The notes: generated from the sequence alone by a model not told the origin. A DNA stretch of 64,000 nt from DASUXA01 sp036378155 (GCA_036378155.1 DASUXA010000080.1:35831-99830), one strand, 5' to 3'; shown: positions 26,241 through 35,455, counted from the first letter of the stretch. Numbers and translations: made by a program.

Positions 26241-26945
26241 TCAACCGCGACGGGCGCGGAGCCGGCGCAGCAGTCGCGCCACCTGCGGGTCGCTCCGCTC
26301 GATCTCGGCGAGGGGTCGTACCCGCAGGGTGCGCCCGCCGACCGCGATCGGCACCGCGACCAGCGGCTCGGTCGCCAGGCTCACCCGGATCTCGCCGTGC
26401 CCGCTGCGCCAGCGCAGCGGCCCTGAGCTGCGCGGGTCGACGTCCGGCCCGCCGAAGTCCCGCCAGCGCTCGACCCACCGGGTCAGACCCGGATACGACA
26501 GCGCCCAGTCCGCGAGCCGGTCGAGATCGGCTTTCGCAACCACGAGGTCGAGGCGGGTCACCCGGACCGGGACGCCCTGGAGGTACGCGGCGAGTTCGCC
26601 GTCGATCACGTGCGGCACCACGCTTAGCCGATTGAGCGTGTATCCGTAGAACGCCGCCAGCTCCGCCCGGCCCTCGTCGGTCACCGGCCCCACCTGGTCG
26701 ATGACGGCGTCAAGGTCCGCGCCGAGCGGCTCGGTGTCGACGCGGGCCTGCTGGCCGAGCGCGGCGAGCAGCCGCTCGGCGGTGGCGAGGGTCGCCCGGC
26801 CGTGGCCCGCCTCGAACCGGGACACACACTGCTGGGACGTGCCGATCCGGTCCGCCAGCGCGCGCTGCGTGAGACCCAGCCGCTCCCGCTCCAGGCGCAC
26901 CAGTCGGCCGACTTCCTCGGCAAGCTGACCCGTCACGCGGCTCAT
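26241..26945 (-). CDS. XRE helix-turn-helix protein with unassigned C-terminal domain
   Basis: 234 residues. An XRE helix-turn-helix fills about residues 5-65 (LGLTQRALADRIGTSQQCVSRFEAGHGRATLATAERLLAALG). The C-terminal 150 residues contain RLDLVVAKADLDRLADWA, WVERWRDFGGPDVDPRSSGPLRW and RVRPLAEIERSD, which recall the small nucleotidyltransferase-like or AbiEi-type antitoxin folds, but I cannot assign a family with confidence. ATG at 26945. No partner toxin gene is adjacent. The 250-bp region upstream is full of inverted and tandem repeats, possibly operators. Confidence 0.75.
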   Translation of the reverse strand: MSRVTGQLAEEVGRLVRLERERLGLTQRALADRIGTSQQCVSRFEAGHGRATLATAERLLAALGQQARVDTEPLGADLDAVIDQVGPVTDEGRAELAAFYGYTLNRLSVVPHVIDGELAAYLQGVPVRVTRLDLVVAKADLDRLADWALSYPGLTRWVERWRDFGGPDVDPRSSGPLRWRSGHGEIRVSLATEPLVAVPIAVGGRTLRVRPLAEIERSDPQVARLLRRLRARRG

Positions 26946-27018
26946 CCTGCCCGGATCGCTCGGTGCCGCGCGAGCGGCAGGCGCACGCCTGTGGACAACG
27001 GTGTACGGGACCGGCCCG

Positions 27019-27054
27019 CTCGCCCACACTTGCTCGCCCACACTTGCTCGCCCA
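27019..27054 (+). repeat. 14-bp tandem repeat, about 2.6 units
   Basis: CTCGCCCACACTTG occurs at 27019-27032 and 27033-27046, followed by CTCGCCCA at 27047-27054. It lies upstream of the XRE gene in non-coding DNA. Confidence 0.85.
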
Positions 27055-27084
27055 GAGGTGTGCCGGTTGAGGTCGACACCGCTC

Positions 27085-27174
27085 GTGGTGTGCGTACATC
27101 TCCAGCGAGGTCAGCATCCCAGGACGTTCACACGGTCTGAGGTGTACGCACACCACCGGCGTTGTACACCTCAG
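27085..27174. repeat. Nested inverted repeats, alternative hairpins
   Basis: Arm B (27085-27102) pairs with arm C (27139-27156) over 18 bp with one mismatch. Arm C's left part CTGAGGTGTAC (27137-27147) also pairs perfectly with GTACACCTCAG (27164-27174). The same central arm can therefore fold with either neighbour. The D-C hairpin lies 28 bases downstream of the Ku stop and could serve as its terminator; the rest could be operators or an attenuator for the XRE gene. Confidence 0.7.
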
Positions 27175-27201
27175 CAGGACCATGCCCGCCGGACCGGGCG
27201 A

Positions 27202-28167
27202 TCAAGCCGATTTGCGCGCTTTGCTCGCCTTCGATCCGGTGCCACCAGCCGCCTTCTTCGCGGTCTTCTTCGCGGCGGTCTTCTTCGCCGCCTTCGCCGG
27301 GGCGGTCTTCGTGGACCCTGCCTTTGGGGAAGCCGCTTTCGCGGTCTTCTTCGACGCCGCCTTCCGCTCGGGCGCGGCCGGGGCCTCGCCCCGCGCCGAA
27401 CGAGCGCGGTCCACCGACGCGCGCAGCGCCGCCATCAGGTCGACGGCACCAGCCGGAGCCGGCGCCTCCTCGACCGGGGACACCACCTCGCGACCCTCGA
27501 TCTTCGCGTCGATGACCTCCTGCAGCGCCGCCCGGTAGTTGTCGGTGTACTGCTCCGGCTCGAAGTCACCGGCCATCGAATCGATCAGCGACGACGCCAT
27601 CGCCAGCTCAGCCGGACGAACCTCGATGTGGTCGTCGAGGAAGCCGAAGTCGGGGGTACGCACCTCGTCGGGCCACAGCATGGTTTCCAGCACCAGCACG
27701 TCGTCGCGTACCCGAAGGGTCGCGAGCTGCTCGCGTTGACGCAGGGCGACCTTGACGATCGCGACCCGGTCGGAGTCGCCGAGCGCGTCGCGCAGCAGCA
27801 CGTACGGTTTGGTCGAGGCGCTTTCCGGCTCGAGGTAGTACGCCTTCGAGTAGAGGATCGGGTCGACCTGCTCAGCCGGTACGAACTCCAGCACGTCGAT
27901 CGCGCGCGAGGTGCTCAGCGGCAGACCCTCGAAGTCCTCGTCGTCGAGGATCACGGTTTCGCCGCCGCCCAGGTCGTACCCCTTCGCGATCTCGTCGTAG
28001 CTCACCTCCTGCCCGTCGACGGAGCACACCCGCTTGTACCTGATCCGACCGCCGTCAGCCCGGTGTACCTGATGGAACCGGATGTCCTTTTCCTCTGTCG
28101 CCGAATACAGCTTCACCGCGATCGAGACAAGGCCGAACGAGACGGCCCCTTTCCAGATCGACCGCAT
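27202..28167 (-). CDS. ku: Ku protein of non-homologous end joining
   Basis: 321 residues. The Ku core begins MRSIWKGAVSFGLVSIAVKLYSATEEKD and includes KGYDLGGGETVILDDEDFEGL, DPILYSKAYYLEP and RQREQLATLRVRDDVLVLETMLWPDEVR, the standard bacterial Ku sequence. It forms a ring dimer on double-strand ends and recruits LigD. A lysine/alanine-rich tail (last 65 residues, KKTAKAASPKAG-like repeats) adds DNA affinity. ATG at 28167 follows GGGGGAAG. It is divergent from the LigD genes. Confidence 0.95.
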   Translation of the reverse strand: MRSIWKGAVSFGLVSIAVKLYSATEEKDIRFHQVHRADGGRIRYKRVCSVDGQEVSYDEIAKGYDLGGGETVILDDEDFEGLPLSTSRAIDVLEFVPAEQVDPILYSKAYYLEPESASTKPYVLLRDALGDSDRVAIVKVALRQREQLATLRVRDDVLVLETMLWPDEVRTPDFGFLDDHIEVRPAELAMASSLIDSMAGDFEPEQYTDNYRAALQEVIDAKIEGREVVSPVEEAPAPAGAVDLMAALRASVDRARSARGEAPAAPERKAASKKTAKAASPKAGSTKTAPAKAAKKTAAKKTAKKAAGGTGSKASKARKSA

Positions 28168-28253
28168 GACGCTTCCCCCTTGAGTCGGTACGGCCAGCAT
28201 CGCATCGGATCGACTACTGCGCGACGCGTTCGACCCCGCCTTACCGTGGATAT

Positions 28254-29186
28254 GTGCCGATCCGTCCTATGCTCGCCACCACGGGTGTGCTGCCCGCCGG
28301 TACCGGTTGGGGATTCGAACTGAAATGGGACGGGGTACGCGCGATCGCCGCCGCCGGTCCCGGCGGCACGCGGCTGTATGCCCGCAGCGGCGCGGAGATC
28401 ACGGTGGCGTACCCCGAACTGCGGTCGCTCGGCACGACCATCGGGCGGGACGCGGTACTCGACGGCGAAATCGTCCTGCTGGACCCCGCCGGGCACGCGT
28501 CGTTCGCGCTGCTCGCCGAGCGGATGCATGTGCGGGACGCGGCGAAGGCGACCCGGTTGGCGGCTGCCCGCCCGGTCACGTACGTCGTCTTCGACGTGCT
28601 CGCCCTCGACGGCACGGACCTGACCGGACAGCCGTACGCGAAACGCCGGCAGGCACTGGAGAGCCTCGGGCTGACCGGCGACCGCTGGCTGGTACCTCCG
28701 GTCTTCGACGACGGCCCCGCCACCATGGCCGCGTCCCGCGAATTCGGCGCGGAAGGTGTCGTCGCCAAGCGCCTGACCAGCCCGTACCGCCCCGGTGTGC
28801 GCTCCCCGGACTGGATCAAGGTGAAGCACGACGTCACCGGCGATTTCGTGGTCGGCGGCTTCCGGCCCGGAGCGCGCACGGTTGGCGCCCTGCTCATCGG
28901 GGTACCGCAACCCCACGGCCTGGCGTTCCGCGGCCGGGTCGGCGGCGGCATCTCAGCCGCCGCCGAACGCGCGTTGCTCGCCGAACTGCGCCCGCGGGTG
29001 ATCGACCGTTCGCCGTTCGCGACCGTCCTGCCCCGCGAGGATTCCCGCGACGCGACCTGGGTGCGACCGGAGGTGGTGGTGGAGATCCGGTACGGGCAGC
29101 GCACGCCCGACCAGCGACTGCGCTTTCCGCGCTTCGTCCGGCTGCGCCCCGACAAGCGCCCGGAGGAGGTGAGCGATGAAGCGTGA
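28254..29186 (+). CDS. ligD: LigD-type ATP-dependent DNA ligase module
   Basis: 310 residues. The adenylation site is KWDG (Lys24) in FELKWDGVRA. Further nucleotidyltransferase motifs are YARSG, LDGEIVLLD, FDVLALDG and EGVVAKRL, and an OB-fold ends in VRPEVVVEIRYGQRTPDQRLRFPRFVRLR, as in LigD. There is no nuclease or polymerase part in this chain. It seals double-strand breaks held by Ku. GTG at 28254 follows TACCGT by six bases, so a leaderless transcript is predicted. The polymerase module is the next gene, overlapping by 11 bases. Confidence 0.93.
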   Translation: MPIRPMLATTGVLPAGTGWGFELKWDGVRAIAAAGPGGTRLYARSGAEITVAYPELRSLGTTIGRDAVLDGEIVLLDPAGHASFALLAERMHVRDAAKATRLAAARPVTYVVFDVLALDGTDLTGQPYAKRRQALESLGLTGDRWLVPPVFDDGPATMAASREFGAEGVVAKRLTSPYRPGVRSPDWIKVKHDVTGDFVVGGFRPGARTVGALLIGVPQPHGLAFRGRVGGGISAAAERALLAELRPRVIDRSPFATVLPREDSRDATWVRPEVVVEIRYGQRTPDQRLRFPRFVRLRPDKRPEEVSDEA

Positions 29187-30075
29187 CCGGATCCAGGTAC
29201 GGGTCGACGACCGCGAGATCGAACTGTCCAATCTGGACAAGGTGCTGTACCCCGAGGTCGGCTTCACCAAGAGCGAAGTCATCGACTACTACACCCGGAT
29301 CGCCCCGGTGCTCCTGCCGCACCTCGCCGACCGACCGCTGACCCGGATCCGGTACCCGAACGGCGTCAAGGCGCCCGGCTTCTTCGAGAAGAACGCCCCG
29401 GTCAGCCGACCCGACTGGGTGCGGCTGGCGAGCATCGCCTCGCCGGGCTCGTCGTCCGGTCGCGACGTCGTCGACTACATCGTCGTCGACGACCTCGCGA
29501 CGCTGGTCTGGCTGGCTAACCTCGCCGCCCTGGAACTGCACGTACCGCAGTGGAAGGTCGACTCGTCCGGACCGGATCTGCTGGTCGTCGACCTCGATCC
29601 CGGACCGCCCGCCGGTCTCGCCGAATGCGCCGAGGTCGCGTTGCTGCTGCGGGAACGGCTCGCCGAGGACGGACTGAACCCGCTGCCGAAGACGTCCGGC
29701 AAGAAGGGCATGCAACTGATGTGCGCGGTCGCCGGCACCCAATCGTCCGAGCAGACCTCGGCGTACGCCCGCCGGGTCGCCGAACAGCTCGAACGCGCCC
29801 ATCCGAGGCTCGTCGTGTCGCGGATGGCGAAGAATCTGCGCCCCGGCAAGGTGTTCATCGACTGGAGCCAGAACAGCGCGGCGAAAACCACGGTCGCGCC
29901 GTACTCGCTGCGCGCCCAGCCGACACCCACCGCCTCGGCCCCGCTCACCTGGGACGAGGTCGAGGCGGGCGAGGTACGCCAGATCGACGCGACCGAGGTG
30001 CTCGCCCGCGTCGACGACTACGGCGACCTCCTCGCCCCCCTCTGCCGCCGCGGCCCCCGCGTCCCCGCCCCCTGA
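29176..30075 (+). CDS. ligD: LigD-type primase-polymerase module
   Basis: 299 residues. AEP-family polymerase domain of LigD: NLDKVLYPEVGFTKSEVIDYYTRIAP, metal-binding DLDPG (around residue 137), TSGKKGMQLMCAV and FIDWSQNSAAKTTVAPYSLRAQP. It fills gaps with ribo- or deoxynucleotides during end joining. The ATG has GGAGGTGAG upstream and overlaps the ligase gene by 11 bases. Together with Ku this forms a split LigD set without an obvious phosphoesterase module nearby. Confidence 0.93.
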   Translation: MKRDRIQVRVDDREIELSNLDKVLYPEVGFTKSEVIDYYTRIAPVLLPHLADRPLTRIRYPNGVKAPGFFEKNAPVSRPDWVRLASIASPGSSSGRDVVDYIVVDDLATLVWLANLAALELHVPQWKVDSSGPDLLVVDLDPGPPAGLAECAEVALLLRERLAEDGLNPLPKTSGKKGMQLMCAVAGTQSSEQTSAYARRVAEQLERAHPRLVVSRMAKNLRPGKVFIDWSQNSAAKTTVAPYSLRAQPTPTASAPLTWDEVEAGEVRQIDATEVLARVDDYGDLLAPLCRRGPRVPAP

Positions 30076-30148
30076 AGCGAGCAACCGGCGAGGGCGGGTT
30101 GCGTGTTCGCGAGCCGGCGCGTGACGCGGGGCCGTGCTGCGGACCGAA

Positions 30149-30220
30149 GGTCGGGGGTCGGTCGCGTCGCGGAGAGGATCAAGCTTGACCGCCTCGGAGC
30201 GGCGCGACCGACCCCCGACC
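30149..30220. terminator. Bidirectional hairpin terminator
   Basis: A perfect 18-bp stem (30149-30166 with 30203-30220) flanks a 36-base loop between the convergent LigD polymerase and acyl-CoA ligase genes. It can work in both directions. No U-tract is seen. Confidence 0.75.
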
Positions 30221-30251
30221 GACCCGGCGAGACCGCGGTCGCGAGGCAGAA

Positions 30252-31889
30252 CTAGTCGAGTTCCCGCACGTCGAGCGCGCCGTCGGCGTACTGCGAGCGG
30301 AGCACCTTCTTGTCGAACTTGCCGACGCTGGTACGCGGTACCGCCTCGATGAACGCCCAACGCTCGGGCACCTGCCAGCGGGCGACCCGGTCGGCGAGGA
30401 AGTCGCGCAACTCCTCCACGGTGACGTTCGCGCCCGGCTTGACGACCACGGTCGCCAGCGGTCGCTCGTCCCATTTGGTGTCCGGTACCCCGACCACCGC
30501 CGCTTCGAGCACCGCCGGGTGCGCCATCAGGTGGTTCTCCAACTCGACCGAGGAGATCCACTCACCACCCGACTTGATCACGTCCTTGGCGCGGTCGGTC
30601 AGGGTCAGGTACCCGTCGGCGGACAGGGTGCCGACGTCGCCGGTACGCAGCCAGCCGTCGTGGAACTTGTCCGGGTCGGGGCGGTCCTCACCGATGTACC
30701 GCGCGGTGATCCACGGTCCGCGTACCTCCAACTCGCCGACCGACTTGCCGTCGTTCGGCATCACCTCGCCCATCGGACCGACGATGCGACCCTCGACGGA
30801 GGCGGGCAGCCGACCCTGGGTGTACCGGTACGCCCACGCCTCCTCCTCGGAGACCCGTGCCGGCGGACGCGCCACCGAGCCGAGCGGCGACATTTCGGTC
30901 ATGCCCCAGGCGTGCACGATCCGGATGCCGTACCGCTCCCAGAAGGCGTGCTGCAGGGCAGGCGGTGCCGCCGATCCGCCCACCACCGCCTCCTTCAGCG
31001 ACGAAATGTCCGTCGGATGGCTGTCGAGGTGCGCCAGCAGATCGTTCCAGATCGTCGGTACCGCACCGGCCAGGTTCGGTCGTTCCTGCTCGATCATCGC
31101 GGCGATCGGCGCGGCCTGCAGGAAGCGGTCCGGCATGAGCAGCGAGGCGCCGGCCATGAACGCGGCGTACGGCAGCCCCCACGCCATCGCGTGGAACATC
31201 GGCACGATGACCAGTTCGCGGGTGGTCGGCGACAGGCCGAAGGTCTCGGCCATGCAGATCTCCATCGAGTGCAGCCAGATCGAGCGGTGCGAGTACGCCA
31301 CGCCCTTCGGGTTGCCCGTCGTGCCGGACGTGTAGCACAGGGCTGCCGCGTCGCGCTCGTCGACCACCGGCCACTCGTACCGGTCGGGGCGGTCCTTGAG
31401 CAGCTCGTCCCAGTGGTACACCTGGACGTCGGCGACCTCGGTCAGCGGCGCCGGGTCGCCACCGCCCACGACCACCACGTGTTCGACGGTGCTCATCTGC
31501 GGCAGGCATTTCACCAGCAGCGGGATCAACGTCGAGTCCACGATCACGACCTTGTCCTCGGCGTGGTTCGCGATGTACGCGACCTGCTCCGGGTACAGCC
31601 GGATGTTCAAGGTGTGCAGCACCGCGCCCATGCTCGGCACGGCGAAGTACGCCACCAGATGTTCGGCGTTGTTCCACATGAACGTGGCGACCCGCTGGTC
31701 CCCGGTGACTCCGAGATCGTCCCGCAACGCGTGGGCGAGCCGGGCAGCCTGCCGACCCACCTCGGCGTACGTCATCCGGCGCACGTCGTCGCCGGTCCAG
31801 GTCGCCACCTCGGCGTCACCGTGGAAGGTGCTGCCGTGGTCGAGAAGCCGCGAGATCTGCAGCGGCAGGTCCATCATGGTGCTGCGCAT
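30252..31889 (-). CDS. Long-chain fatty-acid-CoA ligase / AMP-binding enzyme
   Basis: 545 residues of the ANL superfamily. The P-loop YTSGTTGNPKG (near residue 190) and the later motifs GMTEMSP, GWLRTGDVGTL and DRAKDVIKSGGEWISS are intact. It activates a fatty acid with ATP and attaches CoA. Sequence is close to the FadD3/AlkK-type medium- or long-chain ligases with VPMFHAMAWGLPY, but chain length cannot be fixed. ATG at 31889 lies six bases after TAACGT, so the transcript is likely leaderless. Confidence 0.92.
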   Translation of the reverse strand: MRSTMMDLPLQISRLLDHGSTFHGDAEVATWTGDDVRRMTYAEVGRQAARLAHALRDDLGVTGDQRVATFMWNNAEHLVAYFAVPSMGAVLHTLNIRLYPEQVAYIANHAEDKVVIVDSTLIPLLVKCLPQMSTVEHVVVVGGGDPAPLTEVADVQVYHWDELLKDRPDRYEWPVVDERDAAALCYTSGTTGNPKGVAYSHRSIWLHSMEICMAETFGLSPTTRELVIVPMFHAMAWGLPYAAFMAGASLLMPDRFLQAAPIAAMIEQERPNLAGAVPTIWNDLLAHLDSHPTDISSLKEAVVGGSAAPPALQHAFWERYGIRIVHAWGMTEMSPLGSVARPPARVSEEEAWAYRYTQGRLPASVEGRIVGPMGEVMPNDGKSVGELEVRGPWITARYIGEDRPDPDKFHDGWLRTGDVGTLSADGYLTLTDRAKDVIKSGGEWISSVELENHLMAHPAVLEAAVVGVPDTKWDERPLATVVVKPGANVTVEELRDFLADRVARWQVPERWAFIEAVPRTSVGKFDKKVLRSQYADGALDVRELD

Positions 31890-31974
31890 GATCACACGTT
31901 AGTGGCCGTCGTCACACTGTGGTAGTCGTCTGACCAGCCGAGGCGCAAATATTCACGCCGGAACGCGCCCGGCG

Positions 31975-32000
31975 GCGCTCGCCCGCCGGCGGGCGAGCGC
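31975..32000. terminator. 26-bp perfect palindrome, likely terminator
   Basis: Arms 31975-31987 and 31988-32000 are exact inverted repeats with no loop. Located between the MFS stop and the start of the acyl-CoA ligase, it could close the MFS transcript as backup to the nearer hairpin. Confidence 0.6.
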
Positions 32001-32059
32001 GGGGGCGACCGCGGCACGGCACGACTCGCGACCCGGCGGCACGCGTGGTCCGCCGGCAC

Positions 32060-32084
32060 GGCGGGTCGGCGGAGCCGACCCGCC
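32060..32084 (-). terminator. Hairpin terminator of the marR-MFS operon
   Basis: An 11-bp GC stem (32060-32070 with 32074-32084) closes on GGA, 22 bases after the MFS stop. Confidence 0.7.
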
Positions 32085-32105
32085 CTGCCGGGTGCGCCGC
32101 GATCG

Positions 32106-33746
32106 TCAGAGCATCGAGGCGGTCTGCGCCTCCATTTCGGCGGCGGCGTCCCCGTCGGACGACTTCGTCAGCCCGTCACGTCCAGGCGCCGCCGGGGCGG
32201 CGCCGCGCAGTTCCCGGTTGGGCAGCGCGAGACACAGCACCACGGCGACGACCGACACCAGCCCGGCGGTCAGGAAGATCGGGTGCAGGGTGTTGACGAA
32301 ACCCTGCTGTACCGCCGCCTTGAGCGGTCCGGGCAGAGCCAGGATGCGAGCCGGCTCGTTGATCGAGATACCCCCGGTACCGGCGGCGGCGAACTGCCGC
32401 TGCAGCGCCGGCGGCAGCGCGCGGACCGCCGCGGCGACCAGCGGCGCGAGTTCGGTCGCCAACCGGTTGGTCAGCACCGCGCCGAGCGCCGCCACGCCCA
32501 CCGAACCGCCGAGCGAGCGGACGAACGTCGCCGTGGAGGTACCCGCGCCCATGTCCCGCGACGACAACCCGTTCTGTACCGCGAGCACCAGCGGCTGCAT
32601 CGTCAGGCCCAAACCGATGCCGATGACCAGCATGTACACGAACGCCTGCCAGAGCGGGGTGTCCACCTGCAGGCGGGTGAACAGCACCAGCCCCGTCGCC
32701 ATGATCGCGGTACCGGCGACGGTGAACCACTTGTACCGCCCGATCCTGCTGATCGCCCGTCCGGACACGATCGACGTGACGATGATGCCGATCATCATCG
32801 GGAGCATCAGCAGGCCGGACTCGGTGGGCGAGGCGCCCTTGACGATCTGCAGGTACAGCGGCACGTAGATGATCGCGCCGAACATCGCGAACCCGAGCAC
32901 GAACGACGCCGCGTTGGCGATCGAGAAGGTCCGGGACCGGAACAGCCGCAGCGGCAGGATCGGCTCGCTGGCGCGCCGCTCGACAGCCATGAACACCGCC
33001 GCGAGCGCCACGAACGCGGCGAACAGCCCCACGATCGCCGACGAGGTCCACGCGTAGTCCTTGCCGCCCCACGACAGCGCCAGCAGCAGGCACACCACGG
33101 ACGCGACCAGCAGCGCCGCGCCCAGGTAGTCGATGCGGTGGTCGCGCCGCACGTGCGGTACCAGCCGCAGCACCCGGTAGCTCACCACGATCGCGAGGAT
33201 GCCCAGCGGCACGTTGACGTAGAAGATCCACCGCCAGTCGTGCTCGGCGAAGTACCCGCCGACCAGCGGTCCCGCCACGCTCGACAGCCCGAACACCGCG
33301 CCGAACAGGCCCTGGTACCGACCACGGTCGCGGGGCGCGACCACGTCGGAGATGATCGTGAAGGCGAGCGTCATCAGACCGCCCGCGCCGAGGCCCTGGA
33401 TGCCCCGGAAGACGACCAGCTCGGTCATGTTCTGCGAGGCGCCCGCGAGCAGCGACCCGACCAGGAACGTACCGATCGCGAACAGCAGCACCGGTCGCCG
33501 CCCGTACAGGTCGGAGATCTTGCCGTACAGCGGCGTCGACGCGGTGGACGCCAGCAGATAGGCGGTGACCACCCACGAGTAGTGGTTGATGCCGCCCAGC
33601 TTTCCGACGATCGTCGGCAGCGCGGTACCGACGATGGTCTGGTCGAGCGCGGCGAGCAGCATCCCGGTCATCAGACCGCTCATCAGCAGGATGATCTGCC
33701 GGTGACCGAGCGCGGGTCGCGCGTGGTCGACGGTGGTCGTCGTCAT
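32106..33746 (-). CDS. MFS drug efflux transporter, DHA2-type (14 TM)
   Basis: 546 residues, about 14 membrane helices. Hallmarks: LAALDQTIVGTALPTIV in helix 1, GKISDLYGRRPVLL (motif A), GPLVGGYFAEHDWRWIFYVNVPLG (motif C region). A long C-terminal soluble tail follows. This class exports drugs or dyes with protons. The ATG overlaps the marR stop (ATGA), so expression is coupled to its putative regulator. Substrate unknown. Confidence 0.92.
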   Translation of the reverse strand: MTTTTVDHARPALGHRQIILLMSGLMTGMLLAALDQTIVGTALPTIVGKLGGINHYSWVVTAYLLASTASTPLYGKISDLYGRRPVLLFAIGTFLVGSLLAGASQNMTELVVFRGIQGLGAGGLMTLAFTIISDVVAPRDRGRYQGLFGAVFGLSSVAGPLVGGYFAEHDWRWIFYVNVPLGILAIVVSYRVLRLVPHVRRDHRIDYLGAALLVASVVCLLLALSWGGKDYAWTSSAIVGLFAAFVALAAVFMAVERRASEPILPLRLFRSRTFSIANAASFVLGFAMFGAIIYVPLYLQIVKGASPTESGLLMLPMMIGIIVTSIVSGRAISRIGRYKWFTVAGTAIMATGLVLFTRLQVDTPLWQAFVYMLVIGIGLGLTMQPLVLAVQNGLSSRDMGAGTSTATFVRSLGGSVGVAALGAVLTNRLATELAPLVAAAVRALPPALQRQFAAAGTGGISINEPARILALPGPLKAAVQQGFVNTLHPIFLTAGLVSVVAVVLCLALPNRELRGAAPAAPGRDGLTKSSDGDAAAEMEAQTASML

Positions 33747-34219
33747 TGGCTGGTCCCATCCCCCCGGCCGGCCTGCCGGCCGCCCAACGTGTCGTTGATC
33801 CGCCGCAGCAGCGCCACGAACTGGCTCCGCTCGGCGGGTGTCCAGTCGGCGACCAACTGCTCGACAGCGCTCAGCCAGCGCTGCCGGTTCCGGTCGAACA
33901 CCTGGTGCCCGGTACCGGTCGCCTCGATCAGGCTCGCCCTGCGGTCCGCCGGATCGGTGGTACGTGTCGCCAGCCCCGCCGCCTCGAGCGCGGCGACCTG
34001 GCGACTGATCGTGGACGCGTCCACGCAGACGTCCTCGGCGAGCGCGGACAGACGTACCGGACCGCGCCTCACCAGCCGCCCGAGCAGCAGGTATGCCGCC
34101 CGGTCCAGGTCCAGCCCGTCCCGCTCGTCGCGCAGTGCGGCATAGAACCGTTCGGCGCGACGCAGGAAGAGCGCGAACTGCCGGCCGAGTTCGACGTACT
34201 CGTCGTCCGGTCGCGACAC
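33743..34219 (-). CDS. MarR-family regulator of the MFS pump
   Basis: 158 residues. Winged helix: GPVRLSALAEDVCVDASTISRQVAALEAAGLATRTTDPADRRASLIEATGTG, the MarR pattern with conserved DPxDRR wing. Likely a dimeric repressor responding to small aromatic ligands. The GTG at 34219 has a GGGGGG ribosome site; an in-frame ATG at 34264 would add 15 non-conserved residues. It overlaps the MFS gene by four bases. Confidence 0.88.
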   Translation of the reverse strand: MSRPDDEYVELGRQFALFLRRAERFYAALRDERDGLDLDRAAYLLLGRLVRRGPVRLSALAEDVCVDASTISRQVAALEAAGLATRTTDPADRRASLIEATGTGHQVFDRNRQRWLSAVEQLVADWTPAERSQFVALLRRINDTLGGRQAGRGDGTSQ

Positions 34220-34387
34220 CGCCAGTCCCCCCGCTTCTGGCTGTTGCTTGCCCCGTACAAGCATTCGTAATCGCGGTGACCAGCGGCAAACGAGTTTCGC
34301 GTGACGATCGACACGTCGAACGCTCCTTACACCGGCGTGAGCGTCCCGCGCCCCTGGTCTACCTCGACACGTCCGCGGCGGCGAAGC

Positions 34388-35455
34388 TCACCGGTGCCCG
34401 TGTACCCAGGGCAGATGCAGATCGTCCAAGTCCGTCGGCGGCGGGCTGTCCGGGCGGTACGTCAACGGCGGTCGCCCGTCGGCGAGCGCGGCGGGCGCGT
34501 CGGCGAGCCCGAACCGGGACTTCAGCCGCGCGTAGAAATCCGACGGGTGCAGCCGCACCAACCGCGCCCGCCAGGGCGCCGGGTACACCGCCACCCAGTC
34601 GCCCGGGTCGAGGACGCCGCGCAACTGCCCGTCCACGCTGACCGCGACCTGCCCCGAGCGTTCCAGCACCCGGACCGCGACCACCTCGTCACCGGCGAGC
34701 ACCAGGCTGCGGTCGAACGCCATGTGCGGCGCGACCGGCGTGAACACCATGCCGTTCAGGCGCGGCGACAGCACCGGTCCGCCCGCGGCGAAGCTGTACG
34801 CGGTGGAACCGGTGGGCGTCGCCACGATGAGGGCGTCCGCCGAGTACGACGCGAAGAGGTTGCCTTCCAGGTACACGCCGATGCTGGCCTGCCGGTCGCG
34901 CGCCAGCTTCTCGAAGACCACGTCGTTCATCGCGACGACCCGCAGCGGCACGCCCCAGCCGACCTCCTCGACGCCGGTCTCGCGGGGGCGGGGCGGGGGC
35001 AACGCCGGTCCCCGCCCGTACCGCAGCCAGGTGTCGACGCCGGCGGGCAGGTCGAACGCGCGGGACGCGCGCAAGGTCAACGTGGTGCGCGTCTCGACCT
35101 CGGCGCGACCGGCATGCACCGCGTCGAGCGCCGGGTCCACCTCGGCCGGTACCACCGAGGTGAGGAAGCCCAGCCGACCGACGTTGACGCCCAGGACGGC
35201 GGCGTCCGACGCGGCAGCCAGTCGCACACCCCGCAGGAACGTACCGTCTCCGCCGATCGTGACGATCAGGTCGGGGTGACCGGCCGCGGCTGCCTCGTCG
35301 ACCGAGCTGCGCCGCGGCCGGCGCGAGTCGAACCAGACGTCCATCTCCGCCGCGGGTACTCCGTGCGCCGACGCCCATTCCCAGACGGACCGGGCGACCG
35401 CCCGCGCCTCTGCTCGTCCGTGGTGGACGACCAGCCCGAGCCGGTGGATCGGCAT
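34388..35455 (-). CDS. nadK: NAD(+) kinase
   Basis: 355 residues. Phosphate-binding GGDGTFLRG (68-76), then NVGRLGFLTSV, the NDVVFEK segment and ATPTGSTAYSFAAGGPVLSP are the NadK signatures. It phosphorylates NAD to NADP in the cytosol using ATP or polyphosphate. The C-terminal extension of about 50 residues is longer than in many NadKs. It probably follows the PEBP-family gene in one transcript (25-base gap). Confidence 0.9.
   Translation of the reverse strand: MPIHRLGLVVHHGRAEARAVARSVWEWASAHGVPAAEMDVWFDSRRPRRSSVDEAAAAGHPDLIVTIGGDGTFLRGVRLAAASDAAVLGVNVGRLGFLTSVVPAEVDPALDAVHAGRAEVETRTTLTLRASRAFDLPAGVDTWLRYGRGPALPPPRPRETGVEEVGWGVPLRVVAMNDVVFEKLARDRQASIGVYLEGNLFASYSADALIVATPTGSTAYSFAAGGPVLSPRLNGMVFTPVAPHMAFDRSLVLAGDEVVAVRVLERSGQVAVSVDGQLRGVLDPGDWVAVYPAPWRARLVRLHPSDFYARLKSRFGLADAPAALADGRPPLTYRPDSPPPTDLDDLHLPWVHGHR

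Noticed and set aside
30149..30220. Possible insertion-sequence terminal inverted repeats
   Set aside because: The 18-bp arms are only 36 bases apart and lie between convergent genes with no transposase, so a terminator explains them.
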